Source: an uncultured Oscillospiraceae bacterium
GTDB lineage: Bacteria; Bacillota; Clostridia; Oscillospirales; Oscillospiraceae
Direction: 5' to 3'
DNA: 51,508 bases
Assembly (NCBI GenBank): GCA_910577805.1
Contig: CAJTOE010000002.1
Span: 1 to 51,508 of the forward strand
A program made the translations under genes and the position numbers. Numbering within the stretch: the first letter of the stretch is position 1; every line of letters starts with the position of its first letter. Below the pieces are notes generated by a model. The model did not search any database and was not told the origin of the DNA. It saw only the letters and a program-made list of their open reading frames with translations. This document shows, piece after piece, positions 43,111-51,463 of this stretch.

Positions 43111-43119
43111 ATGTCTTAC

Positions 43120-44040
43120 CTATTTCCGTGGTCCAAAAAACTTGTCCCCATTTAAATGAATCATGTGATCTGGCGTTTCCGCAATCCAAGCCTCCGTTTC
43201 CCAAGCCAAAGATTCCGAAAACTTTTTAAATGTCTGAAAATCCAGGAAAGCAGTCACATATATCTTTCCAGCAACAACATCTGCGGTCATTTCCTCAATT
43301 TCTCTGATACGCTTAGGCTCCATAGGCCCGACAGATGTTACAGCTTCAATGAAATATAGCCAATTCTTTTCTGCTGAGTAAAGTACAACATCTGGCATCT
43401 TATCATGCAGGGTAATTATGAAGCCCAGTTCACGGAGCTTGCCTTCGTTCTTTACCAAGTCTTTCTCAACCGTATCCCCGACATAAAGGCACTCTGAATT
43501 GGGCGCAAAACGAGGTGCAAATTCTTCAATAATGGCCTTCTGAAGCGCATTGTGCTTGCCTGGAGAAAAGGTAAACCCTGCTCCGTTGATTTTTACGGGC
43601 ATTTTTCTTACCGCTCGTTTGGAGGCATAGAGTGAGATAAGCGTTTCGTGGTTATTCAGGAATACCTCTAAATTCTTATCCCACACTTTGCTTCTATAAC
43701 TTTGGAGTAAGTTTAACATTTCATCAGTCAGGCGATACCGATAGTTGGGGCTGTTTGTTGCCTTCCCATTATCTTCGATAAAAGCGGCATTTCTAAAGTG
43801 GTGCATAGCCTGTTTGCGAATGGTTTCCCGGCTGTTTTCCGCATATGTAATCCCATAGTTTTCGCTGGCAAATGCAATCACGTCATGAATGCGAATCCAA
43901 TTGTTTGTTGCATTACCCCAGCACTGATCTTCTGTAATGCCGGCCATCGCCAACAGAACACAGCAACACATTCCATTCTGCTGTTTTGCCGGAACCTCTA
44001 GTACACTCAAAATGTCTCGCGCTTCATCCAGTTTACTCAT
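43120..44040 (-). CDS. Type II restriction endonuclease, BsuBI/PstI family
   Basis: 306 residues; ATG 44040 overlaps the methyltransferase stop (ATGA). The family core is visible: NSECLYVGDTVEKDLVKNEGKLRELG, DKMPDVVLYSAEKNWLYFIEAVTSVGP (PD...(E)xK nuclease: MPDVVL and FIEAV) and RIREIEEMT. N-terminal helical DNA-recognition domain. The family cuts CTGCAG; specificity for this copy is an inference. It is translated together with the methyltransferase that protects host DNA. Confidence 0.85.
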   Translation of the reverse strand: MSKLDEARDILSVLEVPAKQQNGMCCCVLLAMAGITEDQCWGNATNNWIRIHDVIAFASENYGITYAENSRETIRKQAMHHFRNAAFIEDNGKATNSPNYRYRLTDEMLNLLQSYRSKVWDKNLEVFLNNHETLISLYASKRAVRKMPVKINGAGFTFSPGKHNALQKAIIEEFAPRFAPNSECLYVGDTVEKDLVKNEGKLRELGFIITLHDKMPDVVLYSAEKNWLYFIEAVTSVGPMEPKRIREIEEMTADVVAGKIYVTAFLDFQTFKKFSESLAWETEAWIAETPDHMIHLNGDKFFGPRK

Positions 44041-45527
44041 ATATAGCTCCTCAGAATATTGTCACATGATTTTTCGGACATATCTCTAACTTTAATCAAT
44101 TCTTTCCCCATTGCCTCAATGATACTTAAGGGAGGAACCGGCATAGAGTTTATCTCCGTTGAATTAACTTGGGTGGAACCGTTCAGAATTCGATAATAGC
44201 AATCATATAAAGTGGAATTAAACAACACATAGAGTCCATAAACGATACATTCTGAAAGTTCCTGTAGCCCGCATATGAAATTGATTTTGTTCTGTGTGCT
44301 GATTCTTGCGTAAGTGGGATTCTTCTTTGCTAAATAGACACCGCATTGCAAGCGCCTACGCTCCTCCTTTGCTGTAAATCGCTTGACAAACAAGTAATTC
44401 GTATTTTGTTGGAGCAGCCCAGGCTGATTGGTAACTAGATACTCATGGTCTTTGCCAGTTGGGAAAATGACCTTGCCATCTTGAATATGCTGCGCAAAGA
44501 AAAGTGGAACCGCACCACTTTCAGCAGTATCTCGAAGTGCCTCACGGTTTCTAAAATCAACGGTCAATCCTGTTTTCATTTTTAGGCCAATACTTGGGAG
44601 GGTATTATTCCATCTGTTAAGCTGATTTAATGTATCAATTTCTTCTTCACTCGTTACTAGATAAACGTAAGTATCTTTCCCGGATATTACAGTGTCATAA
44701 AGAACATCGAATTCAGTTTTGTTAGAGAAGTCCCCACTGTCTTGGGTGGTTGTAATGTGAACTCGTTGAGGCTTTACACAAGTCTTTCTGACCTTAATGA
44801 TAATGGTTTCCTGTAAAACATCTTCTTGTTCAAATACCCTATTTCGGCTAACAAATAAGTGAATATGTTCTAAAACTCCTTTTTGCAAAAATTCCTGGCG
44901 AAATTTTTTAAAGTATGCCCCGGAAGTCCATGAGCGTGGAATGATATACACCAATTCACCATACTCTTTTGCGTTAAAAAGGCTCATTCCAGCAAACAAA
45001 AAATAGAGATTAGGCGCACCATAGCAGATGTCTGGCATTGACTTGGCCTCTAGCGCATCTTTTGAAACTTTCATATAAGGAGGATTGCCAATCACCATAT
45101 CAAACTTGACCGGTGCTGGATTTGCTCCAATCATATGGTTGTATTCAAGTGCCTGACTTAAAATATAGTTTTCAGAAATGATTTGGTATTCCACCGGGAT
45201 AACAGACTGCAGACGAATCCATTCCAGATTACTTCTTAGAAGTTGAGTGATTTTTTCATCCGTTTCATAGCAGGTCAGATGTATTTTTTGTAGCATCGGA
45301 AGCGATTGAAGCCGTTCAATCAATGCTGCGGAGAGAATCCCCGAACCAGCTCCAGGATCAAGAATTGTAATCTCAGTTCTATTAGCAGGCTTGCTAAATA
45401 AGCCAGCCATAAATCGAGCGGTTTCTTTGCTGGTAAAAAACTGTCCATATGCTTTCCGTTGTTTTTTGGACATATGCTCCACATATTTAGCCGTTGCATC
45501 AACTACATAATCAAGAATTGTCTCCAT
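44037..45527 (-). CDS. N6-adenine DNA methyltransferase, BsuBI/PstI-type
   Basis: 496 residues from ATG 45527, overlapping the XRE gene. The SAM-binding motif is ILDPGAGSGIL (55-65), the catalytic motif NPPY (148-151), and the N-terminal GQFFTSKETARFM is typical of this class. The C-terminal target-recognition part is variable. It methylates adenine in the recognition site, protecting DNA from the adjacent nuclease. Gene order is regulator-methyltransferase-nuclease, the usual order for a delayed nuclease. Confidence 0.88.
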   Translation of the reverse strand: METILDYVVDATAKYVEHMSKKQRKAYGQFFTSKETARFMAGLFSKPANRTEITILDPGAGSGILSAALIERLQSLPMLQKIHLTCYETDEKITQLLRSNLEWIRLQSVIPVEYQIISENYILSQALEYNHMIGANPAPVKFDMVIGNPPYMKVSKDALEAKSMPDICYGAPNLYFLFAGMSLFNAKEYGELVYIIPRSWTSGAYFKKFRQEFLQKGVLEHIHLFVSRNRVFEQEDVLQETIIIKVRKTCVKPQRVHITTTQDSGDFSNKTEFDVLYDTVISGKDTYVYLVTSEEEIDTLNQLNRWNNTLPSIGLKMKTGLTVDFRNREALRDTAESGAVPLFFAQHIQDGKVIFPTGKDHEYLVTNQPGLLQQNTNYLFVKRFTAKEERRRLQCGVYLAKKNPTYARISTQNKINFICGLQELSECIVYGLYVLFNSTLYDCYYRILNGSTQVNSTEINSMPVPPLSIIEAMGKELIKVRDMSEKSCDNILRSYI

Positions 45528-45723
45528 GGTTAAACTCCATTATATCGCTAATATCACATTCCAGCACAGTACAAACTTTATAGAGACTTTCCATTGAGAT
45601 AAATTCGCTTTTCCCCATCTTCGCCAGAACGTTGAAGCTGATTCCTGCCGCCTCTTTCAAGTCGGTTCGGTTCATCTTTTTGTCAATCAATAATTTCCAT
45701 AGCTTATCATAACTGACTGGCAT
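45511..45723 (-). CDS. Cro/C1-type controller protein of the restriction-modification system
   Basis: 70 residues from ATG 45723. A small HTH protein: YDKLWKLLIDKKMNRTDLKEAAGIS, VLAKMGKSEFISMESLYKVCTVLEC, DISDIMEF. This is the size and fold of controller proteins of type II systems, which delay nuclease expression. It overlaps the methyltransferase by 17 bases. Its own promoter lies directly upstream. Confidence 0.82.
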   Translation of the reverse strand: MPVSYDKLWKLLIDKKMNRTDLKEAAGISFNVLAKMGKSEFISMESLYKVCTVLECDISDIMEFNHGDNS

Positions 45724-45752
45724 TGTGATTCTCCGTTCAAAGCGTTTTTATC

Positions 45753-45781
45753 AGTATATCACATCTTACCTCCTATATCAA
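45753..45781 (-). promoter_or_regulatory. Promoter of the restriction-modification/Thoeris cluster
   Basis: On the minus strand TTGATA (45781-45776), 17-base spacer, TATACT (45758-45753), about 30 bases before the controller start. The next genes follow without a visible terminator, so the defence genes could form one transcript. Confidence 0.7.
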
Positions 45782-45792
45782 GATAATCTCAC

Positions 45793-45833
45793 AAAAAAGT
45801 GAGCGGGTGACAGTTCTGCACTCATCACCCGCT
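45793..45833 (-). terminator. Terminator downstream of the mobilisation genes
   Basis: AGCGGGTGA (minus, 45833-45825) and TCACCCGCT (45810-45802) form a 9-bp stem followed by TTTTTT on the minus strand. It separates the mobilisation operon from the defence cluster. Confidence 0.8.
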
Positions 45834-45840
45834 ACTTTGT

Positions 45841-46131
45841 TCACTTTTGAGCCTGTATTCCCCGTTCCTTCGCCCACGCGCTGGCCTTGCTCCGCCGCTC
45901 CTCGCTATATGGAGCGGTCAGCCGGAAACTCAACCGGCCTTTCACAATCTCGAACGTCAGTCCTCCCTGCCCATCATCATCGGTCTGCCTGCACAGGTCG
46001 GGATACCGCTGGGCGTATGCTCCCAACCGCTTCTTCAAGTCCGTGTTGTGGGTCTGCACCTCAATGATGCTGCTCTGCTCATCGAAAAAGATACCCGTTG
46101 TCTTTTGCCGCTTTGTAAGCCTTGTTCGCAT
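45841..46131 (-). CDS. Conserved small mobile-element protein of unknown function
   Basis: 96 residues from ATG 46131, with AGGAGG six bases upstream; the upstream in-frame reading has no ribosome site. The protein is charged and soluble (TRLTKRQKTTGIFFDEQSSII, then LTFEIVKGRLSFRLTAPYSEE). It is the last gene of the mobilisation operon, before its terminator. Not recognised beyond its type of context. Confidence 0.55.
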   Translation of the reverse strand: MRTRLTKRQKTTGIFFDEQSSIIEVQTHNTDLKKRLGAYAQRYPDLCRQTDDDGQGGLTFEIVKGRLSFRLTAPYSEERRSKASAWAKERGIQAQK

Positions 46132-46275
46132 GAAACCTCCTGATTTTTGAAATATTTCTCCACTTCTTGAGCTGGGAAATTGCCCTGATTTTTTGATAGG
46201 GAGCGCCCCAACGAAGCAGCGTTCATTTGAAACGCTCCCATCAGATTTTTTCAAAATTTCCCGTCTCTTGACTGA

Positions 46276-47490
46276 TTACCGTTCTACGGCACTTTCCCGC
46301 TGCCGTTGCACTTTGGGTGGCTCCGTCTGTTCTGCATGGAGAACTTTAGAGATGAACGACATCACCCGCTCGGGCGCTTTTCTGACTGCGGCCAGAAAAT
46401 CTTTCACCTGCTCCTTCAATTCCTCATATCGCCGTTTCCATATCTGCGCATCACGCCGGGCGGATTTCAGATTGCGCTGCAAATCTTTGATGGTAGTATC
46501 CGCAGCTACCCCTTTTTTAGCAAGCTGCTTCAAATTCTCTGCCTCCTGCTGGGAAAACTCTACCTTGCCCATCAGCGTTTTACGGCCCATGTTGTCAATT
46601 TCCGCAAAGGTTGCTACTGTTCCTTTTTTAACTTCGATTTTTTGCTCGACTTTCTGGAGAATCTCCTCCTTTGCCTCCACCTGATTCTCCAGCGCCGCCA
46701 GCCGCTCCTGCTCCCGTCCCATTTTAAACTGTGTCACAGTCAGATGTTCCTCCGAGCTGCCGCGCTCGCCTCGTTCCACATCCGTGTAGCCAGCGGCCCT
46801 CATGGCATTGAAGAAATCATCCTGGAGAACGCTGTATGACTTTCGCAGAACCGGCTTGCCGTTCTTTTGAAGGATTGGTCTGCCCTGCTCATCCACAGCC
46901 GGGAGGGACTTCCACTTTTTGCTACTGCTTACTTGGGTAATCGTTTCCTTGACAGTGCCGACCAGGGACTTGTCCTTGCACCGCTTGGACCACAGGATTT
47001 GCTTCTCCACCACGGGAATGTAGACAACGTGGAGATGGTAGTGGTACACATCTCTCCCCAGCGCCTCCGACATAGCCCGGTTGCGTTCATCGGCGTGCAT
47101 GACCGCTGACAAGATAAACTGCTCCCCGCCCACAATTTCTATTGCGCTTCTGTACGCATCGGTGTAGAATTGTTTTGCAAAATCGTAGCTGCCGTGGTTA
47201 TCAAAATAGGCTGAATTTACATCAAAAATCAGTTCGCCATACAAGCAGGCATCAGCTTTCAGCCCTCTGGTGGAGATCACCTTGTCCGCCTCCATCTGAG
47301 TGAACATCTCAGCATAGCCGCCTGACGGTTTCTTAAAGTGGATGTTCAGCGCAGTCCTTTCCGGCACAATATCTGGATTGGTATAGGCGTCCTTTTCCCT
47401 TTCGTTATGCCGCTGTGTATTGCCAATTTGTGTTCTCGTCAGATTTGCATTTCTGACGCTGGTACGGTCAATCCCGTCATTTCTTGCCAT
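46276..47490 (-). CDS. MobV/Pre-type relaxase (plasmid recombination enzyme)
   Basis: 404 residues from ATG 47490, with AAAGGAG upstream. The relaxase motifs are a His-rich metal site YHYHLHVVYIPV (H150, H152, H154), HADERN (132-137) and RTALNIHFKKP near the N-terminus. The C-terminal third is a long coiled coil (about 255-350). The MobV family nicks at oriT to start conjugative transfer using another element's secretion system. The oriT is probably in the repeats just upstream. This makes the element mobilizable rather than self-transmissible. Confidence 0.85.
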   Translation of the reverse strand: MARNDGIDRTSVRNANLTRTQIGNTQRHNEREKDAYTNPDIVPERTALNIHFKKPSGGYAEMFTQMEADKVISTRGLKADACLYGELIFDVNSAYFDNHGSYDFAKQFYTDAYRSAIEIVGGEQFILSAVMHADERNRAMSEALGRDVYHYHLHVVYIPVVEKQILWSKRCKDKSLVGTVKETITQVSSSKKWKSLPAVDEQGRPILQKNGKPVLRKSYSVLQDDFFNAMRAAGYTDVERGERGSSEEHLTVTQFKMGREQERLAALENQVEAKEEILQKVEQKIEVKKGTVATFAEIDNMGRKTLMGKVEFSQQEAENLKQLAKKGVAADTTIKDLQRNLKSARRDAQIWKRRYEELKEQVKDFLAAVRKAPERVMSFISKVLHAEQTEPPKVQRQRESAVER

Positions 47491-47625
47491 TGTACTCCTT
47501 TCCAGAATTTGCGGTTTGGGTACCTTTGGGGGACGGGGGACACTTCCTGCGGGAAGTGTAATAACCCACTATGACACTTTCATCCCTGCGGTCTGCAAAG
47601 TGTCGTGGGCTCTCCGAGGGGGTAT

Positions 47626-47688
47626 GGGGGCTTTGCCCCCGGCAACTGCGGTTGCCTCCCCCAGCAGGGCCGCCCTTTGAAAAGGGCA
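47626..47688. repeat. Three successive hairpins near the relaxase, oriT-like
   Basis: GGGGGC-TTT-GCCCCC (47626-47640), GGCAAC-TGCG-GTTGCC (47641-47656) and GCCCTTT-GAA-AAAGGGC (47672-47688) follow one another in the non-coding gap upstream of the relaxase gene. Confidence 0.5.
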
Positions 47689-47714
47689 CCCTGCACCCCG
47701 CCTAAACTTTGCCT

Positions 47715-47787
47715 GTGACGGTCGTGACGATGGTGACGGTCTTTTGACCGCCGCCCTAATCATCGTCACGACCGTCACCACCGTCAC
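47715..47787. repeat. 18-bp inverted repeat with GTGACGGT iterons, candidate origin
   Basis: GTGACGGTCGTGACGATG (47715-47732) and its exact complement at 47761-47778 are separated by 28 bases. The unit GTGACGGT occurs at 47715 and 47734, and its complement ACCGTCAC at 47771 and 47780. It lies between the relaxase and the RepA-like ATPase, so it may be oriT or a replication origin. Confidence 0.6.
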
Positions 47788-48938
47788 GCCTGGGGTGGCA
47801 TCAGCGCCAACGTAATCTTCCTCCCGGCGTGACTGCGGCTGCTTTCGTACCGAATGCCATGCTCATTCAATAGCCGCCCAGCGTTCACATTCAGGCGCAT
47901 GGTGAGCGTATTGGGCTTCAAATCCACGTCCAGCGCAGTCACCAACTCTGTGGCGGTGCCGCTCCAGGTGGGCTTGTCCGTTGTTACAAGAGCGGCTATG
48001 GCCTCCAACACAGGGTCGGGCGGTTCTATCCACAGCTCCGTTTCTGTCCGCTCCAACTCCCATACGAGCCGATCTCTGTCCTTGGTGAGATATAACCGTT
48101 GTTCCTGCTGATCTCGGCCAGCCACGTCCAGAATGGCACTGCCGTCTGTCCGCTTCTCCTTCTGAAGAAGAAACGCTCCGTCTGCCGCTCCCAACAGGCC
48201 GTTGGTGCCGGAGATCATATCAAACTTATCATCGGCCTGTTGCTTCCGGGTGTGATGTACCAGCAGGAGGCAGATGCCGCAATCATCGGCAAGGCGTTTC
48301 AGCTTTCCCACTACCTCATAATCGTTGGCATAGCTGTACTTGTCTCCGCCAGCTTCCCGGACTTTTTGGAGGGTATCAATAATAATCAGTTTCGTGTCCG
48401 GATGTTCCCGGACGAATTTCTTTAGCTGTTCCTCCAGACCAACGCCGAGCTGTTTGGCGTAAATCGCAAAGCGGAGATTGTCGGTGCCATCCATGCCAAA
48501 CATCCGGTACAGCCGCCCCTGCAAACGGCGGTGGTCGTCCTCCAGAGCCAGATAAAGAACGGTCCCTTTATGTACTGTGTAGCCCCACAGAGAGAGGCCG
48601 GTGCTGACATGGTAGGCAAGCTGCGCCATAAGGAATGACTTGCCCACCTTGGGTGCTCCGGCAAAGAGGTAGGTGCCAAAGTAGAGCAGACCGTCAATGA
48701 CAGGCGGACGGCTTTGGTAGACGGTTTCGTACAACTCGCTCATGGACACGGTATACAGATACGCTGGGTCGCTCATCCGCTGCATCAGCCGCAGCTTTTC
48801 TTCCAAAGTTTGCTCAAGGGGATTGTTTTCGGTCAAATCTTCTGCTATACTCAGGCCAGTGGTTTTCTGAACCGGCTGTTCCCCGCCTGCGCCAACAGGC
48901 GGAGTCGGAACAGCCGCTTTCGTTTTCAGCTCATCCAA
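47784..48938 (-). CDS. RepA-like AAA ATPase/helicase of the element
   Basis: 384 residues from TTG 48938, with GGAGG nine bases upstream. RecA-like core: Walker A GAPKVGKS (94-101), Walker B TKLIIIDTLQ, and the segment GTNGLLGAADGAFLL with VHHTRKQ. This matches the hexameric RepA helicase family of plasmids. The C-terminal part looks like a winged helix (WSGTATELVTALD). It probably replicates the excised circular form, together with the iterons at its 3' end. Confidence 0.8.
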   Translation of the reverse strand: MDELKTKAAVPTPPVGAGGEQPVQKTTGLSIAEDLTENNPLEQTLEEKLRLMQRMSDPAYLYTVSMSELYETVYQSRPPVIDGLLYFGTYLFAGAPKVGKSFLMAQLAYHVSTGLSLWGYTVHKGTVLYLALEDDHRRLQGRLYRMFGMDGTDNLRFAIYAKQLGVGLEEQLKKFVREHPDTKLIIIDTLQKVREAGGDKYSYANDYEVVGKLKRLADDCGICLLLVHHTRKQQADDKFDMISGTNGLLGAADGAFLLQKEKRTDGSAILDVAGRDQQEQRLYLTKDRDRLVWELERTETELWIEPPDPVLEAIAALVTTDKPTWSGTATELVTALDVDLKPNTLTMRLNVNAGRLLNEHGIRYESSRSHAGRKITLALMPPQA

Positions 48939-48942
48939 TTGA

Positions 48943-49261
48943 TCAGTCCTCCTTCATGCCATCCATGATAGCGGCGATCATGTTGATGGTGTCCAGCAGT
49001 TCGTCACTGACATTGGCCCCGGCCTCAATGCGCCTCAGCTCATCCAGGACGGCGGCGAGCTGGTCACGCAGGGTTGTAGACCCTGGGATTGCCTTGCACC
49101 ACCACATCCCGGTTCAGCAGCCGCCGGATGATGTAGTCCTGTTTGGTGAGGCCGGTGAGCTGGACGGCGGTTTCGATCTGTGCGTCCTCCTCCGGCGATA
49201 CTCGGAAGGCCACAGTGACATTCCGCCAACGGTTGTGGCTGTCCAAATTCTTTGCTGACAT
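48943..49261 (-). pseudogene. Ribbon-helix-helix mobilisation protein, frameshifted
   Basis: ATG 49261 starts MSAKNLDSHNRWRNVTVAFRVSPEED, then LTGLTKQDYIIRRLL and VVQGNPRVYN, a ribbon-helix-helix protein of the MobC/CopG kind. The frame ends at 49064. A second frame reads on directly as TLRDQLAAVLDELRRIEAG and ends IAAIMDGMKED at 48943. A two-base loss near 49075 restores a 100-residue protein. Either a real mutation or a sequencing error; the first part could still bind DNA. Confidence 0.7.
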
Positions 49262-49263
49262 AA

Positions 49264-50337
49264 TCAAGCGCCCCTTTCCATGTTCAATTTATCCGCCATT
49301 TCCGCCTGTTTGGACGGAAACAAGTGCGCATAGTTGTAAGTAATGTCGATACTTTCATGACCTACCCGATCCGCGATTGCCGTTGCGGAGAAGCCCATAT
49401 CGATCAGAAGTGAGACTGCGCTGTGGCGAATGTCGTGGATTCTGATGCGCTTTACCCCGGCCTCTCTCGCACCCCTGTCCATCTCCCGATGCAGATAGCT
49501 TTTGGTGACCGTAAACATCCGGTCGTTTTCGCCAACATCATAGAGCATTTTGAGGTAGTCCTGGATTTCGTCTGCCAGAAATTGGGGCATGGTGATGACC
49601 CGATTGCTTTTCTCAGTTTTCGGTGTAGTAATCAAGTCCTGGCCGTTTAACCGCTGATAAGACTTGCTGATGGAAACGGTACATTTCTCAAAATCGAAGT
49701 CCGCTGGAGTGAGGGCCAGCAGGTCCCCTTCCCGGATACCACACCAATAGAGCATCTCAAAAGCATAGTAGGAGAGAGGCTTGTCCATCATGGTCTCGGC
49801 AAATTTCAGATACTCGGCCTTTGTCCAAAACAGCATCTCCCGGTTTTTCTTCTTCCCCATGCTCCCAGCCTTTTTGCATGGATTGTCTCGGAGATTGTAA
49901 TAGCGGACAGCATGGTTAAAAATAGCACTCAGTTGATTGTGGACCGTTTTCAGATAGACCGGAGAGTACGGCTTGCCCTTATCGTCCTCGTAGTTCAACA
50001 TCTCATTCTGCCAAGTGATGATCTGCTGGGCGGTGATATTGCATATCTTCAGCTTACCAAAGTAGGGCAGCAGCTTGGAGCGGATGATGTGTTCCTTGGT
50101 GGCCCAGGTGTTTTCTTTGAGGCGGGTTTTCATATCCGCCGTGTACTGCTCCACGAAGCTGGCAAAGGTCATGTCCAGATTGGAGGTGGCCTTGTTCTGC
50201 TGCTCCCGCTCCCACGCCTGGGCATCCCGCTTGGTCTTGAAGCCCCGTTTCTGTGTCTGTTTCCGTTCACCTGTCCAGTCAGTGTAGCGGTAGATCACCC
50301 GCCAGGTGCCGGTCTTTTCTTCTTTGTAGACCGCCAT
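49264..50337 (-). CDS. Tyrosine recombinase/integrase of the mobilizable element
   Basis: 357 residues from ATG 50337. N-terminal arm-binding domain (TWRVIYRYTDWTGERKQTQKRGFKTKRDAQAW), core-binding domain (ENTWATKEHIIRSKLLPYFGKL) and a catalytic domain with Arg202 (GIREGDLLAL), His301-x2-Arg304 (HDIRHS), His327 (GHESI) and Tyr336 (YNYAHLF). It integrates and excises the element. It is translated with the upstream excisionase-like gene (overlap at 50337). Confidence 0.93.
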   Translation of the reverse strand: MAVYKEEKTGTWRVIYRYTDWTGERKQTQKRGFKTKRDAQAWEREQQNKATSNLDMTFASFVEQYTADMKTRLKENTWATKEHIIRSKLLPYFGKLKICNITAQQIITWQNEMLNYEDDKGKPYSPVYLKTVHNQLSAIFNHAVRYYNLRDNPCKKAGSMGKKKNREMLFWTKAEYLKFAETMMDKPLSYYAFEMLYWCGIREGDLLALTPADFDFEKCTVSISKSYQRLNGQDLITTPKTEKSNRVITMPQFLADEIQDYLKMLYDVGENDRMFTVTKSYLHREMDRGAREAGVKRIRIHDIRHSAVSLLIDMGFSATAIADRVGHESIDITYNYAHLFPSKQAEMADKLNMERGA

Positions 50338-50534
50338 TACGACTCCTTCCTTTCCGCCCCACCGTAGCAGAGCTTTTCCATAAAGTACCGCCGGTTGACC
50401 CGGCCTGAGATCGTCAGGTATCCCTTCTCCCTCAGTTCGGCATTGAGTTTCTGGACGATTTTGTAAGCATAGGACTTGGAAATCCCCAACTCCCTTGCCA
50501 CATCGTCCACCCGCATGAAGTTGTTCTCGTTCAA
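50337..50534 (-). CDS. Excisionase-like helix-turn-helix protein
   Basis: 65 residues from TTG 50534, with AGGAGG eight bases upstream. The protein (MNENNFMRVDDVARELGISKSYAYKIVQ) has the winged-HTH start of Xis/MerR-like directionality factors, and it overlaps the integrase start. Small size and position support excisionase. Confidence 0.8.
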   Translation of the reverse strand: MNENNFMRVDDVARELGISKSYAYKIVQKLNAELREKGYLTISGRVNRRYFMEKLCYGGAERKES

Positions 50535-50561
50535 ATAGTGTACCTCCTGCTTTAGATTTAT

Positions 50562-50688
50562 TAAGCAGAATTGCTTAGTTCCCTTGCATTATACTAAACA
50601 AATCTATTAATGTCAAGCGGTTTGCGGAAAAATATTAAGCAAAATTATTTAGGTTTCTCTTGACTATCTTAAACATATCTGCTATATT
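50562..50688. promoter_or_regulatory. Divergent xis-int and repressor promoters with twin operators
   Basis: The minus-strand promoter for xis-int has perfect hexamers, TTGACA (50616-50611), 17-base spacer, TATAAT (50593-50588). The plus-strand promoter is TTGACT (50660-50665), 17-base spacer, TATATT (50683-50688). The operators TAAGCA-GAAT-TGCTTA (50562-50577) and TAAGCA-AAAT-TATTTA (50636-50651) flank the first promoter. Confidence 0.8.
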
Positions 50689-50722
50689 GATTGCAATGAT
50701 AGTCGAAATGGAGTTGGCAGCT

Positions 50723-51250
50723 ATGGCAATCGGTGAAAGAATCCACTTTTTCCGCACAATGCGGGGCATGACGCAGAAATATCTTGGAATGCTGCTGGGC
50801 TTCCCGGACAAATCCGCGGATGTCCGGCTGGCGCAGTACGAAACCGGGGCCAGAACACCAAAGGCCGATCTGACCGCTTCGCTGGCTAATGCCCTCGGTG
50901 TATCCCCACTGGCGTTGTCTGTGCCAGACATTGACTCCTACCTCGGACTGATGCACACGCTGTTCACGCTGGAGGACAGGTATGGCCTCACCATTGACGA
51001 ACTGGATGGGGAGGTCTGCCTGCGGGTCAATGCGCGCCACAGTAAGGACTCCGCCCGCCTGCACGAAATGCTCTGCTCCTGGCGTCAGGCCGCTGCCATG
51101 CTCAAAGCTGGGGAGATCAGCCAGGAGGACTATGACCGCTGGCGTTACCGTTACCCTGAGTTCTCCAACACACCGGGCCGGGTCAAGCCAATCTCACAGG
51201 GCTTGAGTGATATGCTGGTTGCTGACCTCAAAGGGCAATCCGAAGAATAA
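50723..51250 (+). CDS. XRE-family repressor of the mobilizable element
   Basis: 175 residues from ATG 50723, with GGAG nine bases upstream. An N-terminal HTH (IGERIHFFRTMRGMTQKYLGMLLG, then AQYETGARTPKADLTASLANALGVSPLAL) is followed by a C-terminal helical domain. It is divergent from xis-int across twin operators, as in a lysogeny-type switch. It probably represses excision; its target sites are inferred from the palindromes. Confidence 0.85.
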   Translation: MAIGERIHFFRTMRGMTQKYLGMLLGFPDKSADVRLAQYETGARTPKADLTASLANALGVSPLALSVPDIDSYLGLMHTLFTLEDRYGLTIDELDGEVCLRVNARHSKDSARLHEMLCSWRQAAAMLKAGEISQEDYDRWRYRYPEFSNTPGRVKPISQGLSDMLVADLKGQSEE

Positions 51251-51255
51251 AAACA

Positions 51256-51296
51256 AAAAGAGCTAACTGACCCAATCAAAATCAGTTAGCTCTTTT
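51256..51296. terminator. Terminator after the element repressor
   Basis: AAAAGAGCTAACTGA (51256-51270) and TCAGTTAGCTCTTTT (51282-51296) form a perfect 15-bp stem with T-runs on both sides. Confidence 0.9.
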
Positions 51297-51315
51297 CCTA
51301 TGAATCATGAAAAAA

Positions 51316-51335
51316 TGTTGCCAAATCGTTGCCAC
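51316..51335. repeat. Candidate right end/attachment repeat of the mobilizable element
   Basis: TGTTGCCA-AATC-GTTGCCAC is the direct partner of the repeat at 41625-41644. It lies just outside the last element gene and its terminator. Confidence 0.5.
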
Positions 51336-51463
51336 AGAGGGGACTAAGCCTTGAAAAAGTCCGCTATATCAAGACTTTCCCGCCCTCTGATGTCGTAGGG
51401 CAATGTGATTTATTCTGTAAGGGGTAAAGTCGTTTATTCTGCCGGGCCAGGGCCCGGATGCCC

